A stretch of 64,000 nt of DNA from Cheiracanthium punctorium (lineage: Eukaryota > Arthropoda > Arachnida > Araneae > Cheiracanthiidae): the NCBI GenBank assembly GCA_038373885.1, contig JAWZYV010013132.1, positions 248,001 to 312,000 on the forward strand, in the 5' to 3' direction. Below, piece after piece: positions 33,128-42,830 of the stretch. The notes beneath the pieces are model-generated. The model worked only from the letters and a program-made list of their open reading frames with translations. It ran no database searches and was not told the origin of the DNA. Position 1 is the first letter of the stretch. The number at the start of each line of letters is the position of its first letter. Made by a program: the position numbers and the translations under genes.

Positions 33128-34125
33128 CTTATAAATAAAAATGAAATTCTGTTTGTCAATTTGTTGATTTGGGTAGTATACAATTCCACAAAAATGGACC
33201 TGTCAGCCTGAAATTTTACACAGATATATGTGAAATAATATAGAATAAATGATAGTCCACTTTAAAACTTTGAAAGTCCACCCGTTCCCGGAATTTAAGA
33301 GATTTTTTATGTTCTCCACGCAGAAAGCTTTATGTAATTGTAACCCCTGTAGTGAAAGTGTGAAATAAGCATCTTGGTTGCCATGTGTGGCGATTTTGCC
33401 GAATAAAATGTTTTAAATTCTTAAAGTGAAAATAAAAGGATAATAATGATTTTTTTAGTTTATATTTGTAAGGTTATTTTTTTAATTATAATATCGTGTG
33501 CGCATAAGAAATGAGAGCAGGAATGAAATGTTTTATACGCAAAACAATGAGGATCGAAGATTTCCGAGACTAATATGTAAATTTTTTTAGTTTGGCGAAA
33601 AATAAAATGGCTGATAGGCCGATTTTTAGAAAGTGAGTTCTAGCGGTTTGCACAGTTTTAGGCGTTTTGGCGCAATTTACTGAGAGCTTAAGGGAATAGC
33701 ATTTTTGAAAACAAGTGTATAGGTTTTCTTAGAATACAGCATTAAATTTTAACTATCCGTGCAGAAATAATGCAGTTATTAGGGCATTTCAAGCGATGTA
33801 GCTTCAGAATTCTCGCCAATTGAGTACATTGATTTAACTTGGGGGAAATCCGTCAAATTTCAGATAATTGAAATCTTCGCATTTAGTACATCGAGGTAAC
33901 GATGAATAATACATGTTATAGTTGATAATTTAAAAAATGAGGCTGTATTAATGGATTCCACTTTTCAAAAAAATGTCTGGCAATCGAAGCATTTCCCATT
34001 TTGATTGCTGCTAAGTCAATGCTTCGAATGATTCCCTGAAAAAACTCTTGCAAAATGGCGTATGCTGGCACTTTGGCGAGGCTTAGATTTGAAACTGGAT
34101 TTTACTTGAGACTGGTATATATAAT
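33128..34125 (+). repeat. Helitron-like unit 3
   Basis: The head TCTTATAAATAAAAATGAAA begins a unit matching unit 1 throughout, without the long (GTTT)n tract. It ends 'gagactggtatata' before the terminal unit. Confidence 0.75.
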
Positions 34126-35178
34126 AAGACTGGTGATAGATGAAAATGAATGTTGGTATGTGTGTAGGAGGTTGAAAAACTCAGCACCGTTTCACCGATT
34201 ACCATGAAATTTGATTCACCTAAGTCTTTTATGATGGAGAAGGTTTTTATGCTATCCGTTTTTCTCTAACTTGCCACTAGATGGCGCAGCAGAACGTCGA
34301 ATTCTATTCCGTTTAGCCGTTTGCTATGCGAATATCGTCCAACCCATTTCGATGAAATTTGGTACACGCGGATATTAGAACACGGAGAATATTTTTCACT
34401 ATCCATTTTGCTGTAACTTGCCGTTAAATGGCACTGCCACGCATCAACCTCTATACCGTTCGACTGATCGGCATAAAATTTTTTATACTTACACATTTGA
34501 GCACAAAAAATATATTCTAACTGTGTTCCTTTTGATGTTACTCACCATTAGATGGCACTGCAATGCATTATTGTTTTAACTCGGCACTAGATGACCCTGC
34601 AGCAGGCCAAATTTCTGACCATTCAAACGGTCGCTATGAAAATCAGTATACATAGCTATTTCAACAATGAGAATATTTTGGCGTTATCTATTTTGCTACA
34701 GCTCGCCACTTGACGGCGCTGTAGCAAATCATTACTTTAATTAATCTCTAGATGGTTAACTGACCACTAGATGGTAACTGATTGCTATGAAAATAGGTAT
34801 ACATAGATATTTGAACACGGGGATGAGTTTGGCGCTATCCATTTTCCTATAACTTGCCACTCGATGTTGCGTCCACACATGAACTTCAGGACTATTCAGC
34901 CGATCGTCATGAAAATTCGTATACATCGATATCTGAATGCGAAGAATATTTTCGTCGTATCCGTTTTGCTAAAACTCGCCACTAGATTGCGCTACGTCGC
35001 ATCGCCTTCTGCACCGTACAAACGATTGCCTTGAAATTCGGTATGCATGATTATTGAACACAATATAACGCGATATCAATTTTGCTATATCTGTTTATTA
35101 CAATGAATAGTAATCACCACAAATCGTAATATCAAAAAGTCCATTCATTCCCGTGCGAAGAACGGGTACTTCAGCTAG
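34126..35178 (+). mobile_element. Helitron terminal unit with minisatellite and 3' end
   Basis: Follows unit 3 and begins near 'agatgaaaatgaatgttgg'. The body is a degenerate array of about six units of 150-170 bp, each with 'actagatggc(g/a)ctgc'-type text, 'atgaaa(a/t)t(c/t)ggtatac' and 'atccattttgct'. The 3' end has a stem CCCGT (35150-35154) and ACGGG (35162-35166), then CTAG at 35175-35178 and T. Its final 14 bases equal those of the Helitron at 12084-13727. Confidence 0.75.
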
Positions 35179-35199
35179 TAATAGTATAAACTTGAAGAA

Positions 35200-35740
35200 A
35201 CTTTGCCGCTAGACCAAGGAACACGCATTCATTGTAGAACTGGTTTAACAATGTGCCGATATTTCTGCCGCAGTTTTTCGTAAATATCGGCGAAAAAATA
35301 CTAAAGAGTCATACACAGGAAACAAAATCTGCCACACTGTCTTGGTACACAAAGTGAACTATTTGCGCTAGAAACTCGAAAAAATTCGCAGATTTTCATT
35401 CAATTTCTTCGTAACTTTTTTTTTCTTTTTTGCTGTCACAAAGCGACTGGAAAAGATTTCATTAAAACAATATGACATCTTCCGATTTTTGTAGAATTTG
35501 ATAAGGAAAGCTTATGCTTGTTTACTTCAGCGTTACTAAAATATATTTACTTAAACATTAGAAAAAGGACTTGCTTTTAACATCGCGTACGCAACTGTAT
35601 TAGACTGAGCTGGCGTTTTTTTACAAGTACGTTGTGTTTTAATTGCTTTTTTCACTGTGACTAACACAAACACAGTGTTACAAATGACACGCATGCTCAC
35701 TTCTAGTGATTGTCAAAGTGTTTTAACAAGTGCCATGGCT
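35200..35740 (-). repeat. Downstream flank of the inverted Gr locus
   Basis: Matches in inverted form the flanks downstream of the receptors at 46819 and 60584. Examples are 'ctggtttaac' with 'atttctg' (about 35238-35275 against 49340-49375 and 62233-62270) and 'tgactaacacaaac' (about 35658 against 48083 and 61840). No coding sequence. Confidence 0.6.
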
Positions 35741-35789
35741 AAAATAAATAAAAACTTTGTGAAAAAAAAACACACATAAAAGGTTACTT

Positions 35790-35850
35790 CAAGGCGTAAC
35801 GATCGTTTCGACCGAAAATTCATTCGGTCTTCGTCAGACAAACCCTTCCG
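35790..35850 (-). ncRNA. Hammerhead-like ribozyme motif (minus strand)
   Basis: On the minus strand, CTGACGA (35837-35831) and GAAA (35809-35806) enclose stem II GACCGAA/TTCGGTC. The palindrome ACGATCGT follows as a loopless stem III. The same strand as the receptor at 36070, about 230 bp beyond its stop codon. One extra A stands between CUGANGA and stem II, as in the other copies in this window. Confidence 0.65.
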
Positions 35851-35916
35851 TCATACAGAGCAGAGGGAACTGAAAAAGATAAGTAGATCTTTTTCAGTTC
35901 CCTCTGCTCTGTATGA

Positions 35917-35982
35917 CGGAAGGGTTTGTCTGACGAAGACCGAATGAATTTTCGGTCGAAACGATCGTTGCGCCTTGAAGTA
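35917..35982 (+). ncRNA. Hammerhead-like ribozyme motif (plus strand)
   Basis: Core CTGACGA at 35930-35936; stem II GACCGAA (35938-35944) and TTCGGTC (35951-35957); GAAA at 35958-35961. Stem III is the palindrome ACGATCGT (35961-35968), which suits dimer formation; predicted cleavage follows GTT, after 35969. Flanking AAGG (about 35920) can pair with CCTT (35973-35976) as outer stem I. Matches the minimal hammerhead form reported for Penelope-like elements. Activity is not shown, and GUU is a weaker cleavage triplet than GUC or GUA. Confidence 0.7.
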
Positions 35983-36069
35983 ACCTTTTATGTGTGTTTT
36001 CTTCACAAAGTTTTTATTTATTTTATCTTTTAACACCAGTTTTTTGAGTGGTTATTTTCAGTGCCATGA

Positions 36070-37263
36070 CTATTTACCGTCAGATGGAACAGCATTAGCA
36101 CTGAAAGTGGCAATAAGTATGCCATACGTAAGTAGATTTCCGATTACTGACAGAATCAGTCCTTTACTCAGGGCAATAGAATCAAGCAGCTTGAATCCTT
36201 CCATATCCTCCTTTAGCGGGACGATGATATGTGACAGATTTGGATGCCTCATAGAGAGCTTTTGAGCCGTGATTTTAATATCAGAGGCAGCATTTAAAAT
36301 GGACGAATTATACGAACACATGCAGACAAATTCTAAAAACGTAGAGGATATGAGATAAATGTATGTTATGGGTGAGTAACTAAAGTCTGCGTATACCGCA
36401 TTATACAATTGTTCAAAAACTGTGCTCAGTAATTGTGTAATTGTTATGAGAAGACACGGATGGATCTCACGGTTAATGTTTACGATACTGGTGCGAAGTT
36501 CCAAGTATACCTCGGAGACATGCTTCAGATCTTCAGAACTGATGTGCTGGAGTTTTACGTTTATTTCCCTGAGGGATTCTGTCATCACAAAGCAAACGGA
36601 ACAGAAGTAAGCAGTGATAGACGCATCGACAAGGCCGACATGATAAATTAGAACTGAAATAGGAAGAGAATAATAAGAGAATGGCGGAGGTATTTGCCAA
36701 TGATAATATACTTTATAAGTTCGCGTAAACATACATGAGTCATAAGTGCGATATCCTGCATAAGCATAAAAAGATACCTGTTGTACAAACAGTACAAGCA
36801 TCAGTTTCCACCTAAATTTCTTCATGGAATTTTCATCCGAACATACTTTAGCATACGTTTCAGATAGATGGCATGAGATATTCTTAAGATTTTTTCTTTT
36901 GCAGTAGAGTGCTATTCTATTCAAAAAGCATAGAGATTGAATTGAAATAATTGCTAGTTGAACCTTAAGAATTACTAAATTTGCCTTCACAGAAGCGAGA
37001 TCACATATAATATAAATAGAATTTCCTTCCGCGATCGCTGCTAAGATAAGGGACAGAATTGTCATTGTTATGTACTTTCTAGAAAAATCAATACCTCTTT
37101 CAAATCCAATTCCATGTGCCCACATGTACTTGTTTATGAAGGAAAATATGCTCATTGTGCAGTTTTTTACTTTCTTTACTTTTTTTTCCTGGAATGAAAT
37201 CGGGATGATTTTAGAATTTCGTGATGAAAATAATTTTTCAAAGCGTGGTCGAAGCATTTCCAT
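36070..37263 (-). CDS. Gustatory receptor family 7-TM chemoreceptor
   Basis: 397 codons in one exon. Seven hydrophobic segments by eye lie near residues 62-83, 103-121, 151-172, 199-226, 268-292, 298-320 and 366-388. TM7 has LLTYGILIATF with T379-Y380 (the TYxxxxxQF signature, Q replaced by T). Expected to be a ligand-gated channel of gustatory or contact-chemosensory neurons. A close paralogue of 46819 and 60584: N-terminal INKYMWAHGIGFE and the last 70 residues are nearly the same, while the TM1-TM2 and TM3-TM4 loops differ. The start could be the ATG at 37263 or the one at 37257, which gives the family-standard MLRPRF. A likely acceptor CAG lies at 37279-37277. A Penelope-like palindrome begins about 45 bp after the stop and brings an AATAAA. 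No frameshift seen. Confidence 0.92.
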   Translation of the reverse strand: MEMLRPRFEKLFSSRNSKIIPISFQEKKVKKVKNCTMSIFSFINKYMWAHGIGFERGIDFSRKYITMTILSLILAAIAEGNSIYIICDLASVKANLVILKVQLAIISIQSLCFLNRIALYCKRKNLKNISCHLSETYAKVCSDENSMKKFRWKLMLVLFVQQVSFYAYAGYRTYDSCMFTRTYKVYYHWQIPPPFSYYSLPISVLIYHVGLVDASITAYFCSVCFVMTESLREINVKLQHISSEDLKHVSEVYLELRTSIVNINREIHPCLLITITQLLSTVFEQLYNAVYADFSYSPITYIYLISSTFLEFVCMCSYNSSILNAASDIKITAQKLSMRHPNLSHIIVPLKEDMEGFKLLDSIALSKGLILSVIGNLLTYGILIATFSANAVPSDGK

Positions 37264-38097
37264 GTTTTAAGCTTATCTGCTTGAGATTATTTCTCACAAA
37301 TTACACAGTGTTTACACAGAAATGTAAATCAAAACCCTTAAGATTTGAGAGTTGATTTTTTGTGTAACATAATTCCATGTATTCATAGTTTTATTTTTAA
37401 AATATTAATAACTATAGTGATATTAACCGCATACGCGAATTAAAATCAATCTTCTCTTAAAGATATACATACTGTGTTAAATATCTAAATTTATATTTTA
37501 AATAATTATAGCTATTATTATTTCAAACTACATAGCTCAGCTACTTTAGAAATAGTTGATTGTGTTATATTCCTCATTATTTCTTCTTTTAAAATAACTC
37601 TCAGTTAGTATTAAAATAAAAGATGTTTTCAAAATGAAAAGGTTACAAAAATTCGGTACTTTTTTATTTGTCCATCTTTTAGTTTCGAAAATAATTTTTA
37701 CTTAAAGAATTTTCAATGACGTTTGTTATTAATTTCAATGTTAAATTTGGGACGATCCTACAAATACATCTATGCTCATGCAGTGAAAATAAAAATCATC
37801 AGAGAAATTGCACGCAAATGATGTGCTCTAAAATTTCAAAGTACGTTACATCTAATTTTATATTTCAGCAATTTATTCCCACAGAATATGGTTACTAACC
37901 ACATATCAATTCTTTATGACGCACTTTCTTCTGGTATAACTCTTTTGCAATGTTGAAGCTAGCAACAACACATAAACAACAAATTATGTCTTTAATAAAA
38001 CATTTTACTGTAATGATCAATGCACGTTCATTCATTGGAAACAGATGATAAATGATTTTTAAAATTCTGCATAAAATACAACCTGCCTCATACCTTG
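37264..38097 (-). repeat. Duplicated upstream flank of the inverted Gr locus
   Basis: The reverse complement matches about 4640-5480 and 46010-46800, for example 'cattgatcattacag' (plus-strand complement at about 38010) and 'gatgatttttattttcac' at about 37790. Homology ends near 38097, which marks one duplication breakpoint. Confidence 0.65.
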
Positions 38098-38855
38098 TGT
38101 AACGGGTTCATGTAGGAGCGTCTTTCACGAGTGCACCGTGTTTTGAACTAAACTTTGTAAATTTAATCAATATCTATACAATATTCCAATGGTGTGCGTG
38201 TCCATTCTTAATTAAAATTTGTAATCGTTTTCTATTATCGTTTTTGTCTCGTAATACACACACACACACAGACATACACATACACACACATATATATATT
38301 CTTTCAGGCAATCTAACAAAAAGTCCAAATGTATTGATTGCGCTTATCAAAGGATCTGTCAATTTATTTCGCTGATGGAAGAAAATTACATTTTTTTATG
38401 TAATTTAATGAGCTCACTTATAGTTAAAAAATATTTTTGTTGCGACTTTTTCTCCTATTCGTTTGCCTTAACCCTAAAACCTATTATTCTCTTTTCCGTT
38501 CTAAGTATATTATTGATTTTGATACAAAATATTTAAAACATGGATCTTCATTTCTATTCAAATATATATAGGGTAAACAGCAAGTATGAATTGAAAGAAG
38601 AACTAAACAAAAAAAAAATCATAATGCATTTTAATCATATTTGAATTCACCAACAAAAATAACTTAAATAGTTTTTTTCATTTTATTATTATTATTTCAT
38701 TATAATTTTAACTTATATGCAATGCTAAACTGGCAAATATCTGATTTTTACGCATTCATACTTCGATATATTGTGCCGTTATTCCTTTTTTTTGTGAGAT
38801 ATTTTAAACAAATATATATGTAAATATTACGAGCTGTTGGAAAAAACACTCAAAT
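38098..38855. other. AT-rich DNA with (CA)n microsatellite
   Basis: A (CA)n tract with interruptions lies at about 38256-38292. No gene seen. Confidence 0.5.
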
Positions 38856-38996
38856 TACTTCTCAGTTCCCTGTGTTCCTTGTGACGAAGGGCTTGGACTG
38901 AGGAAGGCCAAAACAATTTTTGGCCGAAACGTACGTATCTTCTTACCTATAACATCTTATGTGTGTTTTTTACAAAGTTTTTTATTTACTTTATTA
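38856..38996 (+). mobile_element. Penelope-like terminal repeat fragment
   Basis: Shares with 35895-36020 the order 'cagttccct(g/c)tg(t/c)tc', 'tgacg(a/g)aggg', the hammerhead-like core, and the tail 'tatgtgtgttttNtNacaaagtt' followed by 'tttattta'. Single orientation, no inverted partner. Confidence 0.65.
38885..38945 (+). ncRNA. Hammerhead-like ribozyme motif
   Basis: Core CTGAGGA at 38898-38904; stem II GGCCAAAA (38906-38913), loop, TTTTGGCC (38918-38925); GAAA at 38926-38929. Stem III is the palindrome ACGTACGT (38929-38936), with cleavage triplet GTA predicted to break after 38937. Stem I can form from GGA before the core with TCT after the site, then AAGG with TCTT. Best-formed of the copies in this window. 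Confidence 0.7.
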
Positions 38997-39179
38997 TGAG
39001 CTGTTCTTTTAAGAACAGCTACCGATCAGCACCAAGCCAATGTTATACTGTTGTTTATCCCAATAAAAATAAATAAATCTCTGCATATCCAACCATCAGC
39101 AAAATAAAGATAACTAACCGCCAAGGCGGCCTGCTCAGCCCACTGCAAGGCCTATTTTTTTTCTTTCTTTTTTTTGGAT

Positions 39180-39600
39180 ATACGATAAACTCGCCAAGTA
39201 TTTTAAAGCTGCGAAAAGATCCGAATGATCTTGCATTTTCACGAAAAGCCGATGATACCACAGCAAATGGCTAAAGTGTACTTTAGCCCAATGCATGGTG
39301 GCAATTTTTAGATGGGCGATTAATGCGCCAAGTATTGTAAATTCAATATTTTAAAGCTGTGAAAAAGTCCGAGGGATGTTACATTTTCGTGCATCCATTA
39401 TTGGTATTTTGTAATCTAGCTACAGCGTCACATATGCTTGCTCCATTAAGCTGTTAATTTGGGTTTTCCACCTGCGTTTATGTTTTTGCAGTAATGTTTA
39501 CATCTAAATGTTGCCATTCGCAGCGTGGATATATCGCCGATTTTGGTACCGCATACGTTAACGTATTATATAAATAGATACAATGTAAATATAGTTTTCA
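39180..39600 (+). repeat. Dispersed repeat; empty-site paralogue of the hAT insertion
   Basis: The first part matches 21550-21700. The second part ('tttgtaatctagctac', 'catatgcttgctccatt', 'gttaatttggN') matches 24445-24520, then resumes as 25780-25865 ('cagNgtggaNatatcg', 'gattttggtac', 'gcatacgtta'). It thus spans the hAT insertion point without the element. Confidence 0.7.
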
Positions 39601-40039
39601 GTTCTTTTTCAGTTCACCTTTTGAATTCTCTATAATTTAGAGTCATTTTTGATATTAATTCTGCGAGTGCTCATTCTCGCAGAAGTGCACGCAACTTATC
39701 TTTCGTACTTTTCAGCAAATTAATTTGATTCCAAATCTCGGAGACAATAGCAATCAGAATACATTGCTGCATACGCCATGCCTAAATGATAAGTTTGCGC
39801 TAAATAATTAACTGAGAGTATTTCGTTTAGCTAAAAAGAAGGTTTAAATGTAATGCTAACAATTTGAAAAAGTAACAGAGTAATTATTATTACTATTATG
39901 TTTCAAGAAATTAATTTTTCTGTCACTTATTTCAAATTCAAATCGAAATTTCAAAATTTTTAAACTTAAAGGGTAATTTGGAGGCCCTCTTTTTGATGGG
40001 GGCCCGGCTGCTTGCCGCGAATGCCCTGACGGAAATCGT

Positions 40040-40077
40040 CCCTGATGCTAATCTTTGATTTTTGGCATAATGGTTAA
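40040..40077 (+). repeat. Tandem unit, copy A, left part
   Basis: 'ttttggcataatggttaa' here recurs at about 40574-40591. Copy A resumes after the MITE at 40486 ('aactcgttcaaactcgacc' to 'cagtcaatgcctggtta', 40560) and copy B resumes after the hAT element at 43914 ('tcattcaaaactcaacc' to 'cagtcaatcgctagtta'). A pre-existing tandem duplication was thus hit by two different transposons. Confidence 0.7.
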
Positions 40078-40481
40078 CCCTTTCAGGCGCAGTGATCCCG
40101 CTCTGGGAACACGAAACTCTGACGTTTTGTCTGTTGCCAGTCACGAAGAATAGGTTGGATATCTATAAAGATAGTTGCGGATGACATAGCTCCATGAGAA
40201 TCTTTTACTTTTTAGCACGTCCTTTCCCGTCAAAAAATGGTCACGATTATTTTTAACAGCACTGACATCTGCTGAAAAATGGAAGAATGCGAAAACAGCT
40301 GGATAGATTGCCCAATGCTGAAAAACGGGCAGCCGTTTTTCAGCTGCCGTCAAAAAAGGGTCTCTGGATCTGTGGCACGCGATGAACGTTTCGATCGCCC
40401 GCCATCTTGCTGGTAGTTAAGTCAAGCGATGGCAACGGCTGCCCTTTTTTCAGCATTGGGAAAGGGTTGCGCCTCAAAGGG
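40078..40481. mobile_element. piggyBac-type MITE, 9480 family (palindrome partly deleted)
   Basis: 404 bp between TTAA at 40074-40077 and 40482-40485. The ends are CCCTTTCAGGCGCAG and, inverted, CCCTTTGAGGCGCAA. Most of the left palindrome arm is missing (about 40320-40350), so it no longer folds into the long hairpin. Confidence 0.85.
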
Positions 40482-42464
40482 TTAATAACTCGTTCAAACT
40501 CGACCTGTTCACATCATTTTACAGTCTACGTATTATATACTAATGTTCAGTCAATGCCTGGTTAATCTTTTTTTTTTGGCATAATGGTTAATACCCAGTG
40601 ATGCTACAGCGGCTTAGGCCTTTCGTATCACTTTTCGTATCAGAAAAAATCGACTTTTGTATCAGTTTTCAGGCTTTCGTATCAGGAAAAATCTAATTTT
40701 GTATCAGTTTTACAGACTTTCGTATCAGGAAAAAATCTAATTTCGTATCAATTTTACAGATTTTCGTTTCACAAAATTACTTTAGTATCAGTTTTGCAGA
40801 CTTTTGCATCAAAGATTTCTGCTTTTGCATCAGTTTCACAAATTTTTGTGCTTAAAAAGAAAACTCTATACTTATCAATTTTGCAAGCTTTTGTATCGCT
40901 TACATATTATGTATAATGCCCCCTCTTACCACCCCTCAAAAAAGGTAAAAAGAAAAATATTGTTATCAGTAAAGCTGATTATTATATATATATATATATA
41001 TTATTTTTTTAAGTGGACAATTTCAAATCGGTTATACTGGTGTTTAAATTTGTTTGATTATTGGGCTGTATTTTAAAGTATTGACATTAGCATTATACTA
41101 CCATATTTTTTTTAACAAACAATTACATGACAGGAGCTATTTACAAGTAATTTAACAAATAACTTAATAATATTATATTTTAAGAAAATTTTTTCAGGCT
41201 ACAGCTTTTCAAAAAGGTTTTTTTTTTTTGTGAAGGCAGCAATTTTCAAAGAAAGTAAAATCCTTTGTCCATAATACTGAAAAATCAAATTTCCGGAATA
41301 TTGGCGAACCCAGGAGGCGGAGGGGGGGGGGAGGTGCACTCCCAAAATCTGACACTCGGGAATCTTTAGTTTATGCTAGCATTATAGTTATTTATAAATT
41401 TATGTAACTAAAAATTGTAATTAAAATGATTATTGTATCATAAGTATAATCTAATTAGGATTAATAAACATTTTGTTTAATTTACCTATTATTGTGATGA
41501 TAACCGACCCCCATACCCGGGGGGGGGGGAGGAAAAAGAAAGAAACTGTTGCTTGAGCCTTTGTCTCGGAATCGCTAAGTCAGAACGATTCCCCTCTCCC
41601 TTGTCACGTGTCACGTGATGCTACGCATACTCCCGTGCGCCCGCGTGAGGGTGTGAGCTAGACAATCCGTTGGTCCATACATTCCCAAGCGCTTGCAAAT
41701 AAATAAAATTAAATGAGTTTTTTAACAAATAGAAACAAAATAAGTACTTTCTATGAACTCTACATTCGAAATTAGCAAATGGTGAAGTCCTTAAAAAAAT
41801 TCTATTCAATATCATAATCTAGTCTTCGAGTTAGAATGATTTTAACATATTAAATGTTAATACTGAATTTTAATAATAACTTTATAACATAAGTTTAAAG
41901 TCTAGGTTTTTTTGATGCGATAGTTAAATATGGTTTAAAATGTCATGCATCGAAAATCCGCCAACCATGCATCTAACCAACGCCACACTGAATGCATACA
42001 AGAATTTAAAATTTTGAAAAGCAAAAATATTTTTTAACTGTGCAATTTTTTGTTTCCTTCGAAGGCTCTGAACGCAAGTCATAACGAACACAGTGATGGC
42101 GTTGTAGGTTTGCTATCACTAGGTTAATTTAAGTTTATGGAATTGCCGGTTTTTTAAATAGCTGTTAAATTCTTTCCTTAGTTAACGGCGTAAGCGACAA
42201 AAAAAAAAAAAAAAAAAAACTACTTTCACTGAGCTTTCTGTATATTCATGTGTTGAACTTAAAGAAAAAAAAATGCATTAGTTTGCGGTGTTTTGTTCAT
42301 TGTTTGGATCATTCTTTTTCTTTCAGTTGATTAACTGTAAAAAGTCTTTTCGCGGTAGCAACTGGGTTTTTCTGCCAATCGAGGGCGCCGTGGCAAGAGC
42401 TGCAAATTCTTGACTTGCTTTAAAATGTAAAATAATATAAAACTTTGTAAAATAACACCTATTT

Positions 42465-42530
42465 TTACTGCCATACAGCTGTTTCGAGCAAAAACTTTTT
42501 GCCCTTCCTCAGTGACAATAGTTAGGATTA
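42465..42530 (-). ncRNA. Hammerhead-like ribozyme motif (intact core)
   Basis: On the minus strand, CTGAGGA (42512-42506), stem II GGGCAAAA/TTTTGCTC, GAAA (42485-42482), stem III palindrome ACAGCTGT (42482-42475) and cleavage triplet GTA. The A-C-T before the core can pair with T-G-G after the cleavage site. Confidence 0.65.
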
Positions 42531-42830
42531 TCACTGAGGAAAGGGCAAAAAGTTTTGTTGTTGTTGTAGGATTAAGGCCAATTATCTACACGAGGGATCT
42601 AGGACTGGGTGGGGTGCCCTCCGTTGTAGCCTTTCTAAGGGGTCCTAACCTATTTTGAGGCTGTTTTGGAGAAAACCACGGAAAACTCCGAACGGTTTGG
42701 TCGGCAGACGCGACCTGGCACGAACCAGGTGCCTGGTTTCAAACCAGGCGCCTTCCATCTCCCAGTTCAGTGCTCAATGCACTCTGCCACTGGTGGGGCG
42801 CAAAATTTTTTGCTCGAATAGCTGTATGGC
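42528..42830 (+). ncRNA. Hammerhead-like ribozyme motif, broken
   Basis: CTGAGGA at 42534-42540 and the first half of stem II are separated from 'ttttttgctc' and the remaining core by the SINE. The GAAA core reads GAAT and a base is missing before AGCTGT. Non-functional as it stands. Confidence 0.6.
42558..42799 (-). mobile_element. tRNA-derived SINE
   Basis: Minus strand, 5' end at 42799. An A-box-like AGTGGCAGAGTGCA and a B-box-like GGTTTGAAACC (complement at 42735-42745) form a Pol III promoter. The 3' tail is (CAA)n, seen as 'ttgttgttgttg' at 42557-42566. It is flanked by GCAAAAAGTTTTG (42545-42557) and GCAAAATTTTTTG (42800-42812), an imperfect 13-bp target duplication. SINEs are copied by LINE machinery. 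Shares the tail type with the repeat at 54765. Confidence 0.75.

Larger units (their letters stand above)
35741..36024. mobile_element. Penelope-like terminal repeat, near-perfect inverted pair
   Basis: Arms 35741-35880 and 35887-36024 are almost perfect reverse complements around AAGTAG (35881-35886). Each arm carries a hammerhead-like motif and ends in 'acaaagtttttatttatttt'. Penelope-like retroelements are known to carry minimal hammerhead ribozymes in flanking repeats that often occur in inverted arrangement. AGTGCCATGGCT (35729-35740) and AGTGCCATGACT (36060-36071) flank the insertion as a likely target duplication; the second overlaps the stop codon of the receptor gene at 36070. No reverse transcriptase is present. 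Confidence 0.75.
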
